Assembly: GCF_028595285.1 (NCBI RefSeq)
Contig: NZ_JAQQXQ010000008.1
Span: 78,008-142,007 of the forward strand
DNA length: 64,000 nt
Direction: 5' to 3'
Source: Erythrobacter fulvus
GTDB lineage: Bacteria; Pseudomonadota; Alphaproteobacteria; Sphingomonadales; Sphingomonadaceae
In this document: in pieces, positions 33,513 to 43,277 of the stretch
Layout of the letters: the number at the start of each line of letters is the position of its first letter
Numbering within the stretch: the stretch's first letter is position 1
Notes under the pieces: generated by a model
The model's input: the letters and a program-made list of their open reading frames with translations, nothing else
Told to the model about the DNA's origin: nothing
The model's database searches: none
Translations under genes and position numbers: made by a program

Positions 33513-34247
33513 TTACCCGGCTTCGATCGCGGCGATGGCGCGATCGAGCCATTCGCGCGGTTCGGGATCGTCACCCACGTGGGCGACGAATTCCTGACCG
33601 CGAGAGACAGCCGTCAGCCGCCCCGGCTCCTCCCATCGCCATGATGCGTCGTGGCAGCTGAGGCCAGTGCGGCGGAGCCATGATGGCACGATCCACTGGC
33701 TCGGCTTTGCACTAGGCGCGGTCAGACGCAGGGATGCAGGTGCGGTGCTGGCCGCAGCGCCGCGCCCGACGTAAAGCATGTCGTTGTTCGCATGCAGACC
33801 GAAGGCGTGCGGCTGGCCGAGCGAGCGGTAATGCGCCCGCGTGGGCTCGTCGCAAGTCACGAGGTCGATGCGCTCCATGATTCGCAGGTAAGCGAAGATG
33901 CGATGGTGCCGCCCTTCCTCCGCGCTATCGAACAACCCGAAAAAGACGAAAACGTCGCCCTCGCGCACCCCCTGCTTCACCAGATGGCCCTGCGCGGCGT
34001 GGCACTGACCGAGGATCGCGGTGCCGTCTGCGCGGAACATCGGGTCGAAATGGCAGGCATCTCCTCCACCCAACCGCCCCCTGCTCGCCCTCGCGGCGTG
34101 CTCCCCCAGCCCGAGATCGCCATAGGTGACGGGCGACAAGCCCTTGGTGTCGGGGATCGGCAGGCTGATCGGACGGCCTTCGACGATCGGGGAAGGCCCG
34201 CCGCCCGCCGCACTGTCGAAGCCCTTGCGGGAGAAGATGATGCGCAT
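33513..34247 (-). CDS. Nmad3-like protein (nucleotide modification associated domain 3)
   Basis: The 244-residue protein opens with MRIIFSRKGFDSAAGGGPSP, followed by VEGRPISLPIPDTKG, a pattern that I associate from memory with the Nmad3 family described in DNA base-modification contexts. Further conserved-looking blocks are LGGGDACHFDPMF, VKQGVREGDVFVFFGLF and HRIFAYLRIMERI. No signal peptide or membrane segment. No DNA-modifying partner is adjacent; it is convergent with mmsA, with three bases between stops, and divergent from the nucleotidyltransferase. Function unknown; family assignment needs a profile search. Confidence 0.65.
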   Translation of the reverse strand: MRIIFSRKGFDSAAGGGPSPIVEGRPISLPIPDTKGLSPVTYGDLGLGEHAARASRGRLGGGDACHFDPMFRADGTAILGQCHAAQGHLVKQGVREGDVFVFFGLFDSAEEGRHHRIFAYLRIMERIDLVTCDEPTRAHYRSLGQPHAFGLHANNDMLYVGRGAAASTAPASLRLTAPSAKPSQWIVPSWLRRTGLSCHDASWRWEEPGRLTAVSRGQEFVAHVGDDPEPREWLDRAIAAIEAG

Positions 34248-34337
34248 CACCCATCCATCGCTCCAACGCGATTGTTGCACAAGACTCACCATCCGCGCTT
34301 GGCATTTGCACATGCAAGCGGCTAAAGGCCGCGCGCT

Positions 34338-35156
34338 ATGGTGAACGAGATCAAGGCAACCGCACTGGTGATGGCGGGCAAGCGATCGGGCGTGCTCGAT
34401 CCGCTGGCCGAACGCGCAGGCGTTTCGCAAAAGGCGGTGGTGCCGGTGAACGGCGTGCCGATGATCGAACGGGTGGTGGCGCAGGTTGCCGCCTGTCCGT
34501 CGGTGGGTGCGATCCGCGTGGTCGCACATGACGAAGGCGAGATCGCCCGTCTTCCGGCGGTCGCCGCGCTGATCGCCGAGGGCCGCCTGACAATGGTCGA
34601 GGGCCGGTTCAACATCGTCGATTCCGTGTTTGCTGGGGCGGAGGGCGCGGATTTCCCGCTGCTGATAACCACTGCGGACAATTGTCTGGTCACCCCCGAA
34701 GGCTACAGCGAATTCATCGAAAAGTGCCTTGCCGCGGGGGCTGGCGGCGCAGCGGCGCTGGCGCGGCGCGAGGACGTTCAGGCGGCCGATCCGGTCGGCC
34801 AGAAACGATTCTACGAATTCCGCGACGGTGGCTATTCCAACTGCAACACCTACTGGCTCGGCAGCGCCGAGGCGCTCAAGGCTGCGGAGATCATGCGTGA
34901 AGGCGGTCAGTTCATCAAATATCCGCGCCGCATCATCAAGGCTTTCGGCCTGATCAACCTGATCCGCTTCCGCATGGGCTGGGGTTCGAAAGAAAAGCTG
35001 TTCGCGCAGATTTCCCGCCGCTTCGGCTTCAAGCTGGTGCCGGTGGTGCTGTCCGACGGCCATTTCGCAATCGACGTGGACAACGAGCGCACCTTTGCAG
35101 TGACCGAGAAGATCCTGAAGCGCCGCGAGGGCGACCGGACGGGGGCCGCGGCCTGA
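34338..35156 (+). CDS. MobA-like NTP transferase domain protein
   Basis: The 272-residue protein has the nucleotidyltransferase start ATALVMAGKRSGVLDPLAE with VSQKAVVPVNGVPMIERVV, the usual sugar-nucleotide/MobA-type Rossmann beginning, and a metal-binding ITTADN segment near residue 115. A second conserved Asp occurs in FAIDVDNE near the C-terminus. It probably activates a phosphorylated compound with an NTP. The flippase gene 28 bases downstream suggests a surface glycan or lipid-linked product. Confidence 0.7.
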   Translation: MVNEIKATALVMAGKRSGVLDPLAERAGVSQKAVVPVNGVPMIERVVAQVAACPSVGAIRVVAHDEGEIARLPAVAALIAEGRLTMVEGRFNIVDSVFAGAEGADFPLLITTADNCLVTPEGYSEFIEKCLAAGAGGAAALARREDVQAADPVGQKRFYEFRDGGYSNCNTYWLGSAEALKAAEIMREGGQFIKYPRRIIKAFGLINLIRFRMGWGSKEKLFAQISRRFGFKLVPVVLSDGHFAIDVDNERTFAVTEKILKRREGDRTGAAA

Positions 35157-35184
35157 TCGGGTCGGGCTACGCGCGGGACATCGG

Positions 35185-36492
35185 ATGAAGCGCCTGTTTT
35201 CCAATATGGGCTGGCTGCTGGGCGGGCGCGGCTTCAATGCGGTATTAAGTCTCGTCTATCTCGCGCTTGCCACCCGCGCGCTGGGAACAATCGGATTTGG
35301 CCATTTCGCGCTGATCGTGGCGCTCGGTCAGACGATCACGGGACTGGCCAATTTCCAGACTTGGCAGTTCATCGTGCGCTGGGGCGCCAATGGCGATGGC
35401 GGCAGCGTCGATCCGGAAAAGGCAGCCGAGGCAACGGGGTTTGCGATCGCACTCGATTTCGTTTCGGTGGTTCTCGGCATTGCCTTGGCCGGTGCGGTGG
35501 TCGCCAGCGCGCCTTACTGGCTCGAAGTGCCCAGCGACATGCTGTGGCTGGCCTTTATCTATTGCGTGATTTCGCTCGCCGCGATCCGCACGACCCCCAC
35601 CGGTATCCTGCGCCTGCATTTCCGCTTTGCCAGTGCGACCGCCGCGGAAGCGGTGCAGCCGTTGATCCGGGCAGTGGGCGCGGGGTTGGCCTTTATCTTC
35701 ATGCCGACCGTGGCCGGATTCATCATCGCCTATGCGATTGCCGAAGTCGCGGTGGCGGTGGCGCTGTGGATCGTGGCGGCGCGGGTCCAGCCGGTGAGCC
35801 TCCACACCATCAGCCTCAAGGCGATCCCTGCGCGCCACAAGGACGCGTGGGGCTTCGTTGTATCGACCAACCTTTCGGGCAGCCTGTCGATTGCGGGCAA
35901 GCAGGTGATGATCCTGCTGGTCGGCACCTTCGGGGGCGCGGCACTGGCAGGCGGCTTCCGCGTCGCAAGCCAGCTGGGACAGGCACTGGTCAGCCTTGCT
36001 CAGACCGTTTCGAAGGCGATCCTGCCCGAACTGGTCCATTCGCGCGAAAATGCCCTGGAGATCGCGCGACGCATGGCCAACATCGCTGCGGTCGGCGGAG
36101 TGATTGCGGTGGTTACCGCGCTGGTATTCGGACGGCTGGGCCTTGAACTGATCGCAGGCGAGGAATTCGGGGTGTTCTATTGGGCGATGGTTATCCTTGC
36201 CATCGCGGGCGCGGTCGAACTGGTCGGCGCGAGCCTTGAATCGCTGTTGGTTTCGGCCGGCAAGGCACACGTGGCCTTCATTGTGCGGGCGGTACCAACG
36301 GTGCTGGCGCTGGTGTTCCTGTCTGCGGCGATCGACTGGAACGGAGCCAAGGGGGCGGCCTTTGCGATGCTCGGTTCGAGCAGCCTTGCCGTGATCGGCT
36401 TTTACGTGGCCATCCTCAACCTCAGCCAGATCCGGCTGGTGGTGGAGCCGGAAGAAGACGGCGGGACGGACACCAAGCTTCCAAAGCTCTAG
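35185..36492 (+). CDS. Lipopolysaccharide/oligosaccharide flippase (MOP superfamily)
   Basis: The 435-residue protein has about 12-14 hydrophobic segments and an RfbX/Wzx-like start (LLGGRGFNAVLSLVYLALATRALG). Members move lipid-linked saccharides across the inner membrane. A later segment (LIAGEEFGVFYWAMVILAIA) is typical of the family. It follows the nucleotidyltransferase in the same direction, and its stop overlaps the convergent DUF6624-like gene by four bases. No glycosyltransferase lies beside it, so the saccharide is unknown. Confidence 0.78.
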   Translation: MKRLFSNMGWLLGGRGFNAVLSLVYLALATRALGTIGFGHFALIVALGQTITGLANFQTWQFIVRWGANGDGGSVDPEKAAEATGFAIALDFVSVVLGIALAGAVVASAPYWLEVPSDMLWLAFIYCVISLAAIRTTPTGILRLHFRFASATAAEAVQPLIRAVGAGLAFIFMPTVAGFIIAYAIAEVAVAVALWIVAARVQPVSLHTISLKAIPARHKDAWGFVVSTNLSGSLSIAGKQVMILLVGTFGGAALAGGFRVASQLGQALVSLAQTVSKAILPELVHSRENALEIARRMANIAAVGGVIAVVTALVFGRLGLELIAGEEFGVFYWAMVILAIAGAVELVGASLESLLVSAGKAHVAFIVRAVPTVLALVFLSAAIDWNGAKGAAFAMLGSSSLAVIGFYVAILNLSQIRLVVEPEEDGGTDTKLPKL

Positions 36493-37490
36493 GACGACCC
36501 TCTACAAAGCCAGTCCATAGCTGACATAGGTCCCAAATCCATCGGCGCGCGTAGTTCCTCGACCCGTTCCGGGTCTTCCAGCGGGTATCGCTGGAAGCTG
36601 CCTTCGACACAGCGGCCCTGCGTGCCATATCGCTGAGCGCCGGTGAGTTTGATCATGATCACATCGTAGGTCACTGCGTATTGGCTGCTAACTTCGCCTT
36701 GCAAGGCGAGTGGCTCAAGCATCTTTAACGAGCGTAGCTGAAAATCCGGATCATGATCGGCGCGCTGCAGCACAGATATTGCTGCATTCGACGCATCCTT
36801 TCCAACGCTCGAAATCGTCGGCCACCCAGACCGTTTCACAATGAATTTCAGGATATCGGTGTTTTCTAAGTCGAACCGCACAAGCTGTGACGAGATCAGC
36901 GCCTGCAACACCGCATTCTGATTGTCGTCGAGCTCAGGAAAACGGCGACCATCGGCGGGCCTTGATACCAGAGGGCCGCCCGGTACACCTCTTAAGAGGT
37001 CGATCCTTCGCTCGAGCCAGAGCAGGTCGACAAAGGCTAGATCTTTCCCCTCACCGTACCCCGGATACGCCTCTACCAAGGTGTCGACGAGCGTTGCAAA
37101 GACCAGCCTCGCGGCGGGCAACCCCGCTTCGATCTGGCTGAATTCGGTTATGCCGGGAAGATCTGCAGGAGTAATGACCGATGCACAGAACGGACCGCCT
37201 CTGGACACATACGCATCGCTCAGCTCAACATCGAGATATGTTAGATTATAGCTGAGCTCTGCCTTCTTCTTCTGACGGCAATCGGCGAGCCAGTCCGACA
37301 CTTCTTTCCACTCTTCTTGCTGCTCATCAGAGGCACCGGGGTAGGCCCCGCGAAGGTAGGAGAAATCTCCCGGATTAAACTCACCATCAGCGGCCAATTC
37401 ATAGACCACGTCAGGCGTTTCGGGAGGTCGAGAGTTTTCCTGAGCGATCACCAATAGAACCGAAGCAAGAATTGCTGACGCAATAGACAT
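36489..37490 (-). CDS. Secreted protein with DUF6624-like C-terminal domain
   Basis: The 333-residue protein begins with a weak signal peptide (MSIASAILASVLLVIAQ). The C-terminal half has RSGWPTISSVGKDASNAAIS, then LQRADHDPDFQ and QRYGTQGRC, which resemble the DUF6624 pattern of GWP, HAD/HD and YGTQ motifs. The N-terminal half is not recognised and contains four cysteines in the whole chain. Third positions are visibly less GC-rich than in the gcv operon next to it. Function unknown. Confidence 0.65.
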   Translation of the reverse strand: MSIASAILASVLLVIAQENSRPPETPDVVYELAADGEFNPGDFSYLRGAYPGASDEQQEEWKEVSDWLADCRQKKKAELSYNLTYLDVELSDAYVSRGGPFCASVITPADLPGITEFSQIEAGLPAARLVFATLVDTLVEAYPGYGEGKDLAFVDLLWLERRIDLLRGVPGGPLVSRPADGRRFPELDDNQNAVLQALISSQLVRFDLENTDILKFIVKRSGWPTISSVGKDASNAAISVLQRADHDPDFQLRSLKMLEPLALQGEVSSQYAVTYDVIMIKLTGAQRYGTQGRCVEGSFQRYPLEDPERVEELRAPMDLGPMSAMDWLCRGSS

Positions 37491-37491
37491 G

Positions 37492-39057
37492 TCAGTCGTC
37501 TGGCTTCTGCCAGCTTAACACAGGCTTGCGCGCGGCCTGCGTTTCGTCGAGCCGGCGACGCGGGGCATAGTACGGGGCCTGCTTCAGCTCCTCGTCACCC
37601 GCAAGCGCGCGTTCCACCACGGCGCGGAAGGCAGTGATGAACTGGTCGATCGCGGCCTTGCTCTCGGTCTCTGTCGGCTCGACCAGCATGGCCCCGTGGA
37701 CCACCAGCGGGAAGTAGACCGTCATCGGGTGATAGCCTTCGTCGATCAGGCCCTTGGCCACGTCGAGCGTCGAGAGGCCGCCGGTGAAATCCTTGTCGCC
37801 GAACAGCGCCTCGTGCATGCACGGGCCGCTCGCCGCGAAGGGCGCATGGAGAATGTCTTCCATGCTGCGCAGGATGTAATTGGCATTGAGCACCGCGTCC
37901 TCGGCCACCTGCTTCAATCCATCCGCGCCATGCGAAAGCATGTAGGTCAGCGCGCGGGTGAACATGCCCATCTGCCCGTGGAAGGCGGTCATGCGGCCAA
38001 AGCTGGGCCCGCGCTCCTCGCGGTTCTCTTCCTCGACGAGGTAGAAGGTGCCCTCGGCGTCCTGCCGCACGAAGGGCAGCGGGGCGAAGGGGGCGAGAGC
38101 TTCGGAGAACACCACCGGCCCGGAGCCCGGTCCGCCGCCGCCATGCGGGGTGGAGAAGGTCTTGTGCAGATTGATGTGCATTGCATCGACGCCGAGGTCG
38201 CCCGGGCGCACCTTGCCGACGATGGCGTTGAAGTTGGCGCCGTCGCAATAGACATAGCCGCCCGCCGCATGGACGGCATCGGCAATCTCGCGGAAGTCCT
38301 TCTCGAACAGCCCGCAGGTGTTGGGATTGGTAATCATCACCGCCGCCACGTCGGGGCCGAGCCGCGCCTTCAGGGCCGCCACATCGACCCGGCCTTCGGG
38401 CGTCGCAGGGATATCCTCCACGCGGTAGTTGGCGAAGGCGGCGGTGGCTGGATTGGTGCCGTGGGCGCTTTCGGGCACCAGCACCACCTCGCGCGCATCG
38501 CCGCGGGCCTCGTGGGCAGCACGGATCGCAAGGATCCCGCACAGCTCGCCATGCGCGCCGGCCTTGGGGCTCATCGCTACGCCGGGCATGCCGGTCAGCT
38601 TGCACAGCCATTCACCCAACTGAGCGACCACCTCAAGCGCGCCCTGGACCGAATTCTGAGGTGCAAGCGGGTGGATGTCGGCAAAGCCCGGCAGGCGGGC
38701 GACCTTCTCGTTCAGCCGCGGGTTGTGCTTCATCGTGCACGAGCCGAGCGGGAAGAAACCGAGGTCGATGCCGTAGTTCTGGCGGCTGAGGCGAGTATAG
38801 TGACGCACCGTTTCCGGTTCGGTCAGACCGACAAGGCCGATCGCTTCGGAACGGGCAAGACCGCCAAGGCGAGTCGGCGCATTGGCATCCACCGCGGGCA
38901 GATCGACGCCGGTCACATCGGCACGACCGATCTCGAACAGCAGCGGCTCTTCCAGCATCAGCGCGCGGTTGCCGGTGGTGGTGGCGGGGCCGGAATGCAT
39001 CCCGTCCTCGGCCAGCGTCATTTCGGGCTTCCAGCCGGACTTGTTGGGAGCGTTCAT
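37492..39057 (-). CDS. gcvPB: Glycine dehydrogenase (decarboxylating) subunit 2
   Basis: This is the PLP-bearing half of split P-protein, which decarboxylates glycine and loads aminomethyl on lipoyl-GcvH. The 521-residue protein has the PLP lysine Lys299 in [19 protein letters not shown] and the [10 protein letters not shown] and [13 protein letters not shown] blocks. Its start overlaps the gcvPA stop (ATGA). It is the distal gene of gcvT-gcvH-gcvPA-gcvPB. Confidence 0.96.
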   Translation of the reverse strand: MNAPNKSGWKPEMTLAEDGMHSGPATTTGNRALMLEEPLLFEIGRADVTGVDLPAVDANAPTRLGGLARSEAIGLVGLTEPETVRHYTRLSRQNYGIDLGFFPLGSCTMKHNPRLNEKVARLPGFADIHPLAPQNSVQGALEVVAQLGEWLCKLTGMPGVAMSPKAGAHGELCGILAIRAAHEARGDAREVVLVPESAHGTNPATAAFANYRVEDIPATPEGRVDVAALKARLGPDVAAVMITNPNTCGLFEKDFREIADAVHAAGGYVYCDGANFNAIVGKVRPGDLGVDAMHINLHKTFSTPHGGGGPGSGPVVFSEALAPFAPLPFVRQDAEGTFYLVEEENREERGPSFGRMTAFHGQMGMFTRALTYMLSHGADGLKQVAEDAVLNANYILRSMEDILHAPFAASGPCMHEALFGDKDFTGGLSTLDVAKGLIDEGYHPMTVYFPLVVHGAMLVEPTETESKAAIDQFITAFRAVVERALAGDEELKQAPYYAPRRRLDETQAARKPVLSWQKPDD

Positions 39058-40430
39058 TGGGCGGACTCCTTGATGCTGGCTTCAAGCTCGCGGGCGAGCA
39101 CCTCGATATCTTCCTCGGTCGTCGTCTCGGTCACAGCGACGAGCAGTGCGTGTTCGAGCGCCTCCACGCCGGGATAGAGCCGCCCGAGCGACACGCCGCC
39201 GAGCACGCCGCGATCGGCCAGATCGCGCACGATCGCACGCGCGGGCTTGCCGCCCAGCATCAGCGTGAATTCGTTGAAGAAGGCGTTGTTGAGCACCTCC
39301 ACGCCCGGCACCTTTGCCAGCCGCTCGGCAGCGAGGCAGGCGAGCCGGTGGTTCTCCGCCGCCAGTTCGCGCAAGCCGCGTTCGCCCAGCAGCGTCATGT
39401 GCACGCTGAAAGCAAGCGCACAGAGGCCCGAATTGGTGCAGATATTGCTGGTGGCCTTCTCGCGGCGGATGTGCTGTTCGCGGGTCGAAAGCGTTAGCAC
39501 GAAGCCGCGCTTGCCCTCGGCATCTGTCGTTTCCCCGCACAGCCGGCCCGGCATCTGCCGGACATGCTTGGGATCGCGCACAGCGAACAGGCCGAGGTAC
39601 GGCCCGCCGAATTGCAGGCCCACGCCCAGCGACTGTCCCTCGCCCACGACGATATCGGCGCCCATTTCGCCCGGCGATTTGATCGCACCCAGCGCCACCG
39701 GTTCGGTGTTGACCACCACCAGCAGCGCGCCCTTGGCATGGGCAGCCTCGGCCACCGGAGTAAGATCGCTGATCCGGCCTAGAATGTCGGGATATTGCAC
39801 CACGACGCAGGCGGTATCGTCGTCGATGCGGGCGATCAGGCCGCCAAGGTCAGGCTCGGGGGTGATTGCAGGCATGGCATCGGCAATGGTGTCACCGGTG
39901 AACTTCGCCATGGTCTTCACGACCTCGGCATAGTGCGGATGGAGCGCGCCCGATAGCACCGCACGCTTGCGGCGGGTGACGCGGGTCGCCATCGCGACCG
40001 CTTCCCAGCATGCAGTCGACCCGTCGTAGAGCGAGGCATTGGCCACCGCGCAGCCATAGAGCCGCGCGACCTGCGTCTGGAACTCGAACAGCATCTGCAG
40101 CGTGCCCTGCGCGATTTCGGGCTGGTACGGCGTGTAGGCCGTCAGGAACTCGCCGCGCTGGATAATGGTGTCGACACTCGCCGGGACATGGTGGCGATAA
40201 GCCCCCGCCCCCAGGAAGAACGGCACATCGCCTGCGACGAGGTTCTTCGCCGCAAGGCTTTTCATGTGGCGTTCCACCGCCATCTCGCTGGCGTGCATGG
40301 GCAGCCCGCGGATGGGCCCGTCGAGCCGGGCCACTTCGGGGACGTCGACGAACAGTTCGTCAACCGAACCCGCGCCGATCTTTTCAAGCATCGCCGCGCG
40401 GTCGGTATCGGTGAGAGGGAGGTAACGCAT
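39054..40430 (-). CDS. gcvPA: Glycine dehydrogenase (decarboxylating) subunit 1
   Basis: The 458-residue protein is the PLP-lacking partner of GcvPB. It starts [20 protein letters not shown] and has the conserved [16 protein letters not shown] and [14 protein letters not shown] blocks, with [11 protein letters not shown] later. The pair replaces the single long GcvP found in enterobacteria. It is translationally coupled to gcvPB, and follows gcvH after 48 bases. Confidence 0.96.
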   Translation of the reverse strand: MRYLPLTDTDRAAMLEKIGAGSVDELFVDVPEVARLDGPIRGLPMHASEMAVERHMKSLAAKNLVAGDVPFFLGAGAYRHHVPASVDTIIQRGEFLTAYTPYQPEIAQGTLQMLFEFQTQVARLYGCAVANASLYDGSTACWEAVAMATRVTRRKRAVLSGALHPHYAEVVKTMAKFTGDTIADAMPAITPEPDLGGLIARIDDDTACVVVQYPDILGRISDLTPVAEAAHAKGALLVVVNTEPVALGAIKSPGEMGADIVVGEGQSLGVGLQFGGPYLGLFAVRDPKHVRQMPGRLCGETTDAEGKRGFVLTLSTREQHIRREKATSNICTNSGLCALAFSVHMTLLGERGLRELAAENHRLACLAAERLAKVPGVEVLNNAFFNEFTLMLGGKPARAIVRDLADRGVLGGVSLGRLYPGVEALEHALLVAVTETTTEEDIEVLARELEASIKESAQ

Positions 40431-40478
40431 GGGTTATCAGCCTGTCGAAAGGAGAGGAAAGAGGTGGGGCTTCGCGGC

Positions 40479-40847
40479 CTAGAGCGAGGCGACGAAATCC
40501 TTGTAAGCGGCTTCGTCCATCAGCCCTTCGAGCTGTCCGGCATCGGCAATGGTCATCTTGAAGAACCAGCCCTCGCCCTCGGGCGCGGTGTTGACCAGCG
40601 CCGGATCGTCTTCAAGCGCGCCGTTGGTTTCGGTCACTTCGCCGTCGATGGGGGCGTAGACGTCCGAGGCCGCCTTGACGCTTTCCACCACGGCGGCGTC
40701 TTTGCCCTTTTCGACTGTCGTGCCGACGGCGGGCAGTTCGACAAAGACAATATCGCCCAGCTGCCCCTGCGCGTAGTCGGTGATGCCGACCGTCGCGACA
40801 TCGCCGGCGACGTCGATCCATTCATGTTCGTCAGTGAAATAGCGCAT
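40479..40847 (-). CDS. gcvH: Glycine cleavage system H protein
   Basis: GcvH carries the lipoyl arm shuttling between P, T and L proteins. The 122-residue protein has the lipoylation site Lys58 in [10 protein letters not shown] and the start [20 protein letters not shown] typical of the family. It begins three bases after the gcvT stop. Confidence 0.96.
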   Translation of the reverse strand: MRYFTDEHEWIDVAGDVATVGITDYAQGQLGDIVFVELPAVGTTVEKGKDAAVVESVKAASDVYAPIDGEVTETNGALEDDPALVNTAPEGEGWFFKMTIADAGQLEGLMDEAAYKDFVASL

Positions 40848-40850
40848 GGG

Positions 40851-41984
40851 TCAGCTCCCTCTGTAGTAGCGGTGGGGGACGAAAGGCGTGGGTGAAACCG
40901 TGGCGGCAAGGCGCTTGCCCCGAACTTCGACTTCGAGCGCGGAGCCGGGCGCGGCATAGGTGGCGGCGACATAGGCCATGGCAATCGGTGCGCCGAGTGT
41001 GGGCGAGAACCCGCCGCTGGTGACGGTGCCGACCTTTTCGGTTCCGTCGAAAACTTCGGCGCCTTCGCGCGCAGGCAGGCGGCCGTCGATCTTCAGGCCG
41101 ATCCACTTGGCAGGGGTGCCCTCGTTGATTTCGCGGATGATCCGGCCAGCACCGGGGAAGCCTCCCTCCGTGCGGCGGCGCTTGTTGATGCCGAACAGAA
41201 GCCCCGCCTCGATCGGGCTGGTCTCGGGCGAAAGATCGTGGCCATAGAGCGGAAGTCCCGCTTCCAGCCGCAGCGAGTCCCGCGCACCAAGGCCGATGGG
41301 CTTCACTTCGGGCTCGCCGCACAGCAGATCGGCAATTTCGGTTGCGGCCTCGGCGGGCAGCGAGATTTCGAACCCGTCTTCGCCGGTATAGCCTGCCCGC
41401 GCGATCTGTACGGGATGCCCGGCAAGCGTGAACCGGCCAAACTTCATGAAGGTCAGCGCCGCAGCCTCGGGCACATGGCGGGCAAGCGCTTCGGCAGCCT
41501 TCGGCCCTTGCAGGGCGATCAGCGCCTGTTCGTCGAGGTGATTGAGCGTGATGTCGTCCGGCAGGGCCTCGCGCAGGGTGCCGATATCGTCCCACTTGGT
41601 CGCGCCGTTGACCACAAGGTAGAGGCTCCCGTCGTCGAGCCGCGAGACCATCAGATCGTCGAGAACGCCGCCCTCCTCGTCGAGCAGCAGCGAATAGCGC
41701 TGCTGGCCGGGTTTCAGAGTGGAAAGGTCGATCGGCAGCACCGCCTCGACCGCGGCATCCAGATCGGGGCCGGACAGCAGCAGCTGCCCCATGTGCGACA
41801 CGTCGAACAGGCCGGCGCTCTCGCGCGTCCAACTATGTTCGGCGACGATCCCTTCGTACTGGATCGGCATTTCATAGCCCGCAAACGGCACCATCCGTGC
41901 GCCTTGCGCGCGGTGCCAGGCATCGAGCGCCAGCTTGTCCAGCGGCAGGTCTTCGATCTGGTCTTCGCTTGTCTGGTCGCTCAT
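40851..41984 (-). CDS. gcvT: Aminomethyltransferase, glycine cleavage T protein
   Basis: GcvT moves the methylene group from GcvH to tetrahydrofolate and releases ammonia. ATG 41984 gives 377 residues. Family blocks present are MVPFAGYEMPIQYEG, GLFDVSHMGQ, the folate-binding ALQGPKA and GYTGEDGFEIS, and LGARDSLRLEAGLPLYGHD with the catalytic aspartate region. First gene of the operon, directly behind the glycine riboswitch. Confidence 0.95.
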   Translation of the reverse strand: MSDQTSEDQIEDLPLDKLALDAWHRAQGARMVPFAGYEMPIQYEGIVAEHSWTRESAGLFDVSHMGQLLLSGPDLDAAVEAVLPIDLSTLKPGQQRYSLLLDEEGGVLDDLMVSRLDDGSLYLVVNGATKWDDIGTLREALPDDITLNHLDEQALIALQGPKAAEALARHVPEAAALTFMKFGRFTLAGHPVQIARAGYTGEDGFEISLPAEAATEIADLLCGEPEVKPIGLGARDSLRLEAGLPLYGHDLSPETSPIEAGLLFGINKRRRTEGGFPGAGRIIREINEGTPAKWIGLKIDGRLPAREGAEVFDGTEKVGTVTSGGFSPTLGAPIAMAYVAATYAAPGSALEVEVRGKRLAATVSPTPFVPHRYYRGS

Positions 41985-42045
41985 CAAAGGCCTTCCGGGC
42001 AGAATACGGCAGTCCGGCGGAGCCCAACGGCGCCGCCACATCACT

Positions 42046-42245
42046 GCCCCCTCTGTCGGGTGACCTGAGAGCTTCGGCGAGCCGCGCAAAGGCGGCGAGC
42101 CTCCCCTTCGGTGGCCACGGACATGCGTCCGGGGCGCTTTCCAGAGTGTCACGCAGCCGAGCGGTCCTGTGGCCTGAGAGTTTCCGGGGCGGTTGCTCCT
42201 TCGGCGCCGTGTCCGGTGAGGGACAACGGGCTCTCCCGCTCGTCT
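42046..42245 (-). promoter_or_regulatory. Tandem glycine riboswitch upstream of gcvT
   Basis: Read on the minus strand, the first aptamer runs from GAGCGGGAGAG (42241-42231) through GCCGAAGGAGCAA and AACTCTCAGG to ACACTCTGGAAAGC. The second has CACCGAAGGGGAGGC, GCCGAAGCTCTCAGG and ACAGAGGGG ending at about 42047. These conserved glycine-aptamer blocks occur twice, as in cooperative tandem switches. Glycine binding normally turns on gcv expression. No clear terminator hairpin was distinguished in the remaining 60 bases before gcvT. Confidence 0.92.
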
Positions 42246-42327
42246 GCCCGTGCGAGAATCACTTCGCGCCCGGAAGACGAAGCAGCCCTGCGCGAAATGC
42301 TGCAACGCGTCAATCGGGCGAATGACC

Positions 42328-43275
42328 CTAGCGGGCGTTCAGCCACAGCAAATAGAGCGCCGACAGCACGATCCAGCCGCCATCGAGCGTCTTGAGACGC
42401 TTCGCGCCAAGCCACAAGGCGATGGGGCGAGCGAGAAATCCGCCCAGCACCGCGGCAGGCGCGGCGAGCAGCACCACCTCCCACTGCACCGTCCCCGCGC
42501 CGATGTGCCACACGAAGCCGGCGATGCAGCTCACGGCGGAAATGACGCAGGCCGCCCCCGTGCACAACAGCACCGGATAGTGGCGGATGAAGAGATAGAG
42601 TGCGACCAGCTCGCCCATCCCGACCGAGAACAGCGCGGTCAGGACGCCGCCCGGCACCGCCAGGGCCAGCAGAACGATCAAGTCGCTGCGCGCCAGCTTC
42701 GCCCGCTCGGGCCGCGCGGCGTTGACCGTCCACGTGGCGAGGATCAGAGCAAGGCCCAGCGCGATCGAAAAACCCTTGTAGGCATAAAGCACCTGCCCCT
42801 GGTCAAAGGCCGTCAATCGCTGGGTAGCGAGCATTGCGGGGAGCGATAGCGCCAGCACGGCGAGCACCACGATGGCGAAGTCCTTGAGCCGCACCCGCGC
42901 TTCGAGCGGGCCGGGCTCGGGCTGGTGCAGCAGCCGGTCGGTCCAGCGCAGGCTTCCCATGCTCATACCGAAGCTCTGGATGCCCATCGACACACCCACC
43001 ACAGCGAGCGGCGAGAGGTTCATGATGCCCAGTTCGCGCAGGGCGTTGAACACGGGCACGAACACCACACCCCCACCCGTCCCCGAGGTGTTCGCGATAA
43101 TCGCACCGACGATGCCGACACCGGGCAGGAACCACAGCCGGGCCAGAAGAGCGGGATCTGCGGGGACCAGCACCCAGACTGCGGTATAGGCGGCGAGCAA
43201 CACGCAGCCGCCCATCCACACGATCCGGTGGGGCGGCAGCGCGCTGCCGGGGCTGGAGTTGGCGATATCTGCCAT
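42328..43275 (-). CDS. TauE/SafE family sulfite exporter-like permease
   Basis: The 315-residue protein has about eight membrane segments. The N-terminal half contains GIVGAIIANTSGTGGGVVFVP, the glycine-rich TauE/SafE motif, and the C-terminal half repeats it loosely (FSVGMGELVALYLFIR). Family members export sulfite, sulfoacetate or other organic anions. It lies upstream of gcvT on the same strand, but the riboswitch suggests separate transcription starts. Substrate unknown. Confidence 0.85.
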   Translation of the reverse strand: MADIANSSPGSALPPHRIVWMGGCVLLAAYTAVWVLVPADPALLARLWFLPGVGIVGAIIANTSGTGGGVVFVPVFNALRELGIMNLSPLAVVGVSMGIQSFGMSMGSLRWTDRLLHQPEPGPLEARVRLKDFAIVVLAVLALSLPAMLATQRLTAFDQGQVLYAYKGFSIALGLALILATWTVNAARPERAKLARSDLIVLLALAVPGGVLTALFSVGMGELVALYLFIRHYPVLLCTGAACVISAVSCIAGFVWHIGAGTVQWEVVLLAAPAAVLGGFLARPIALWLGAKRLKTLDGGWIVLSALYLLWLNAR

Positions 43276-43277
43276 TG

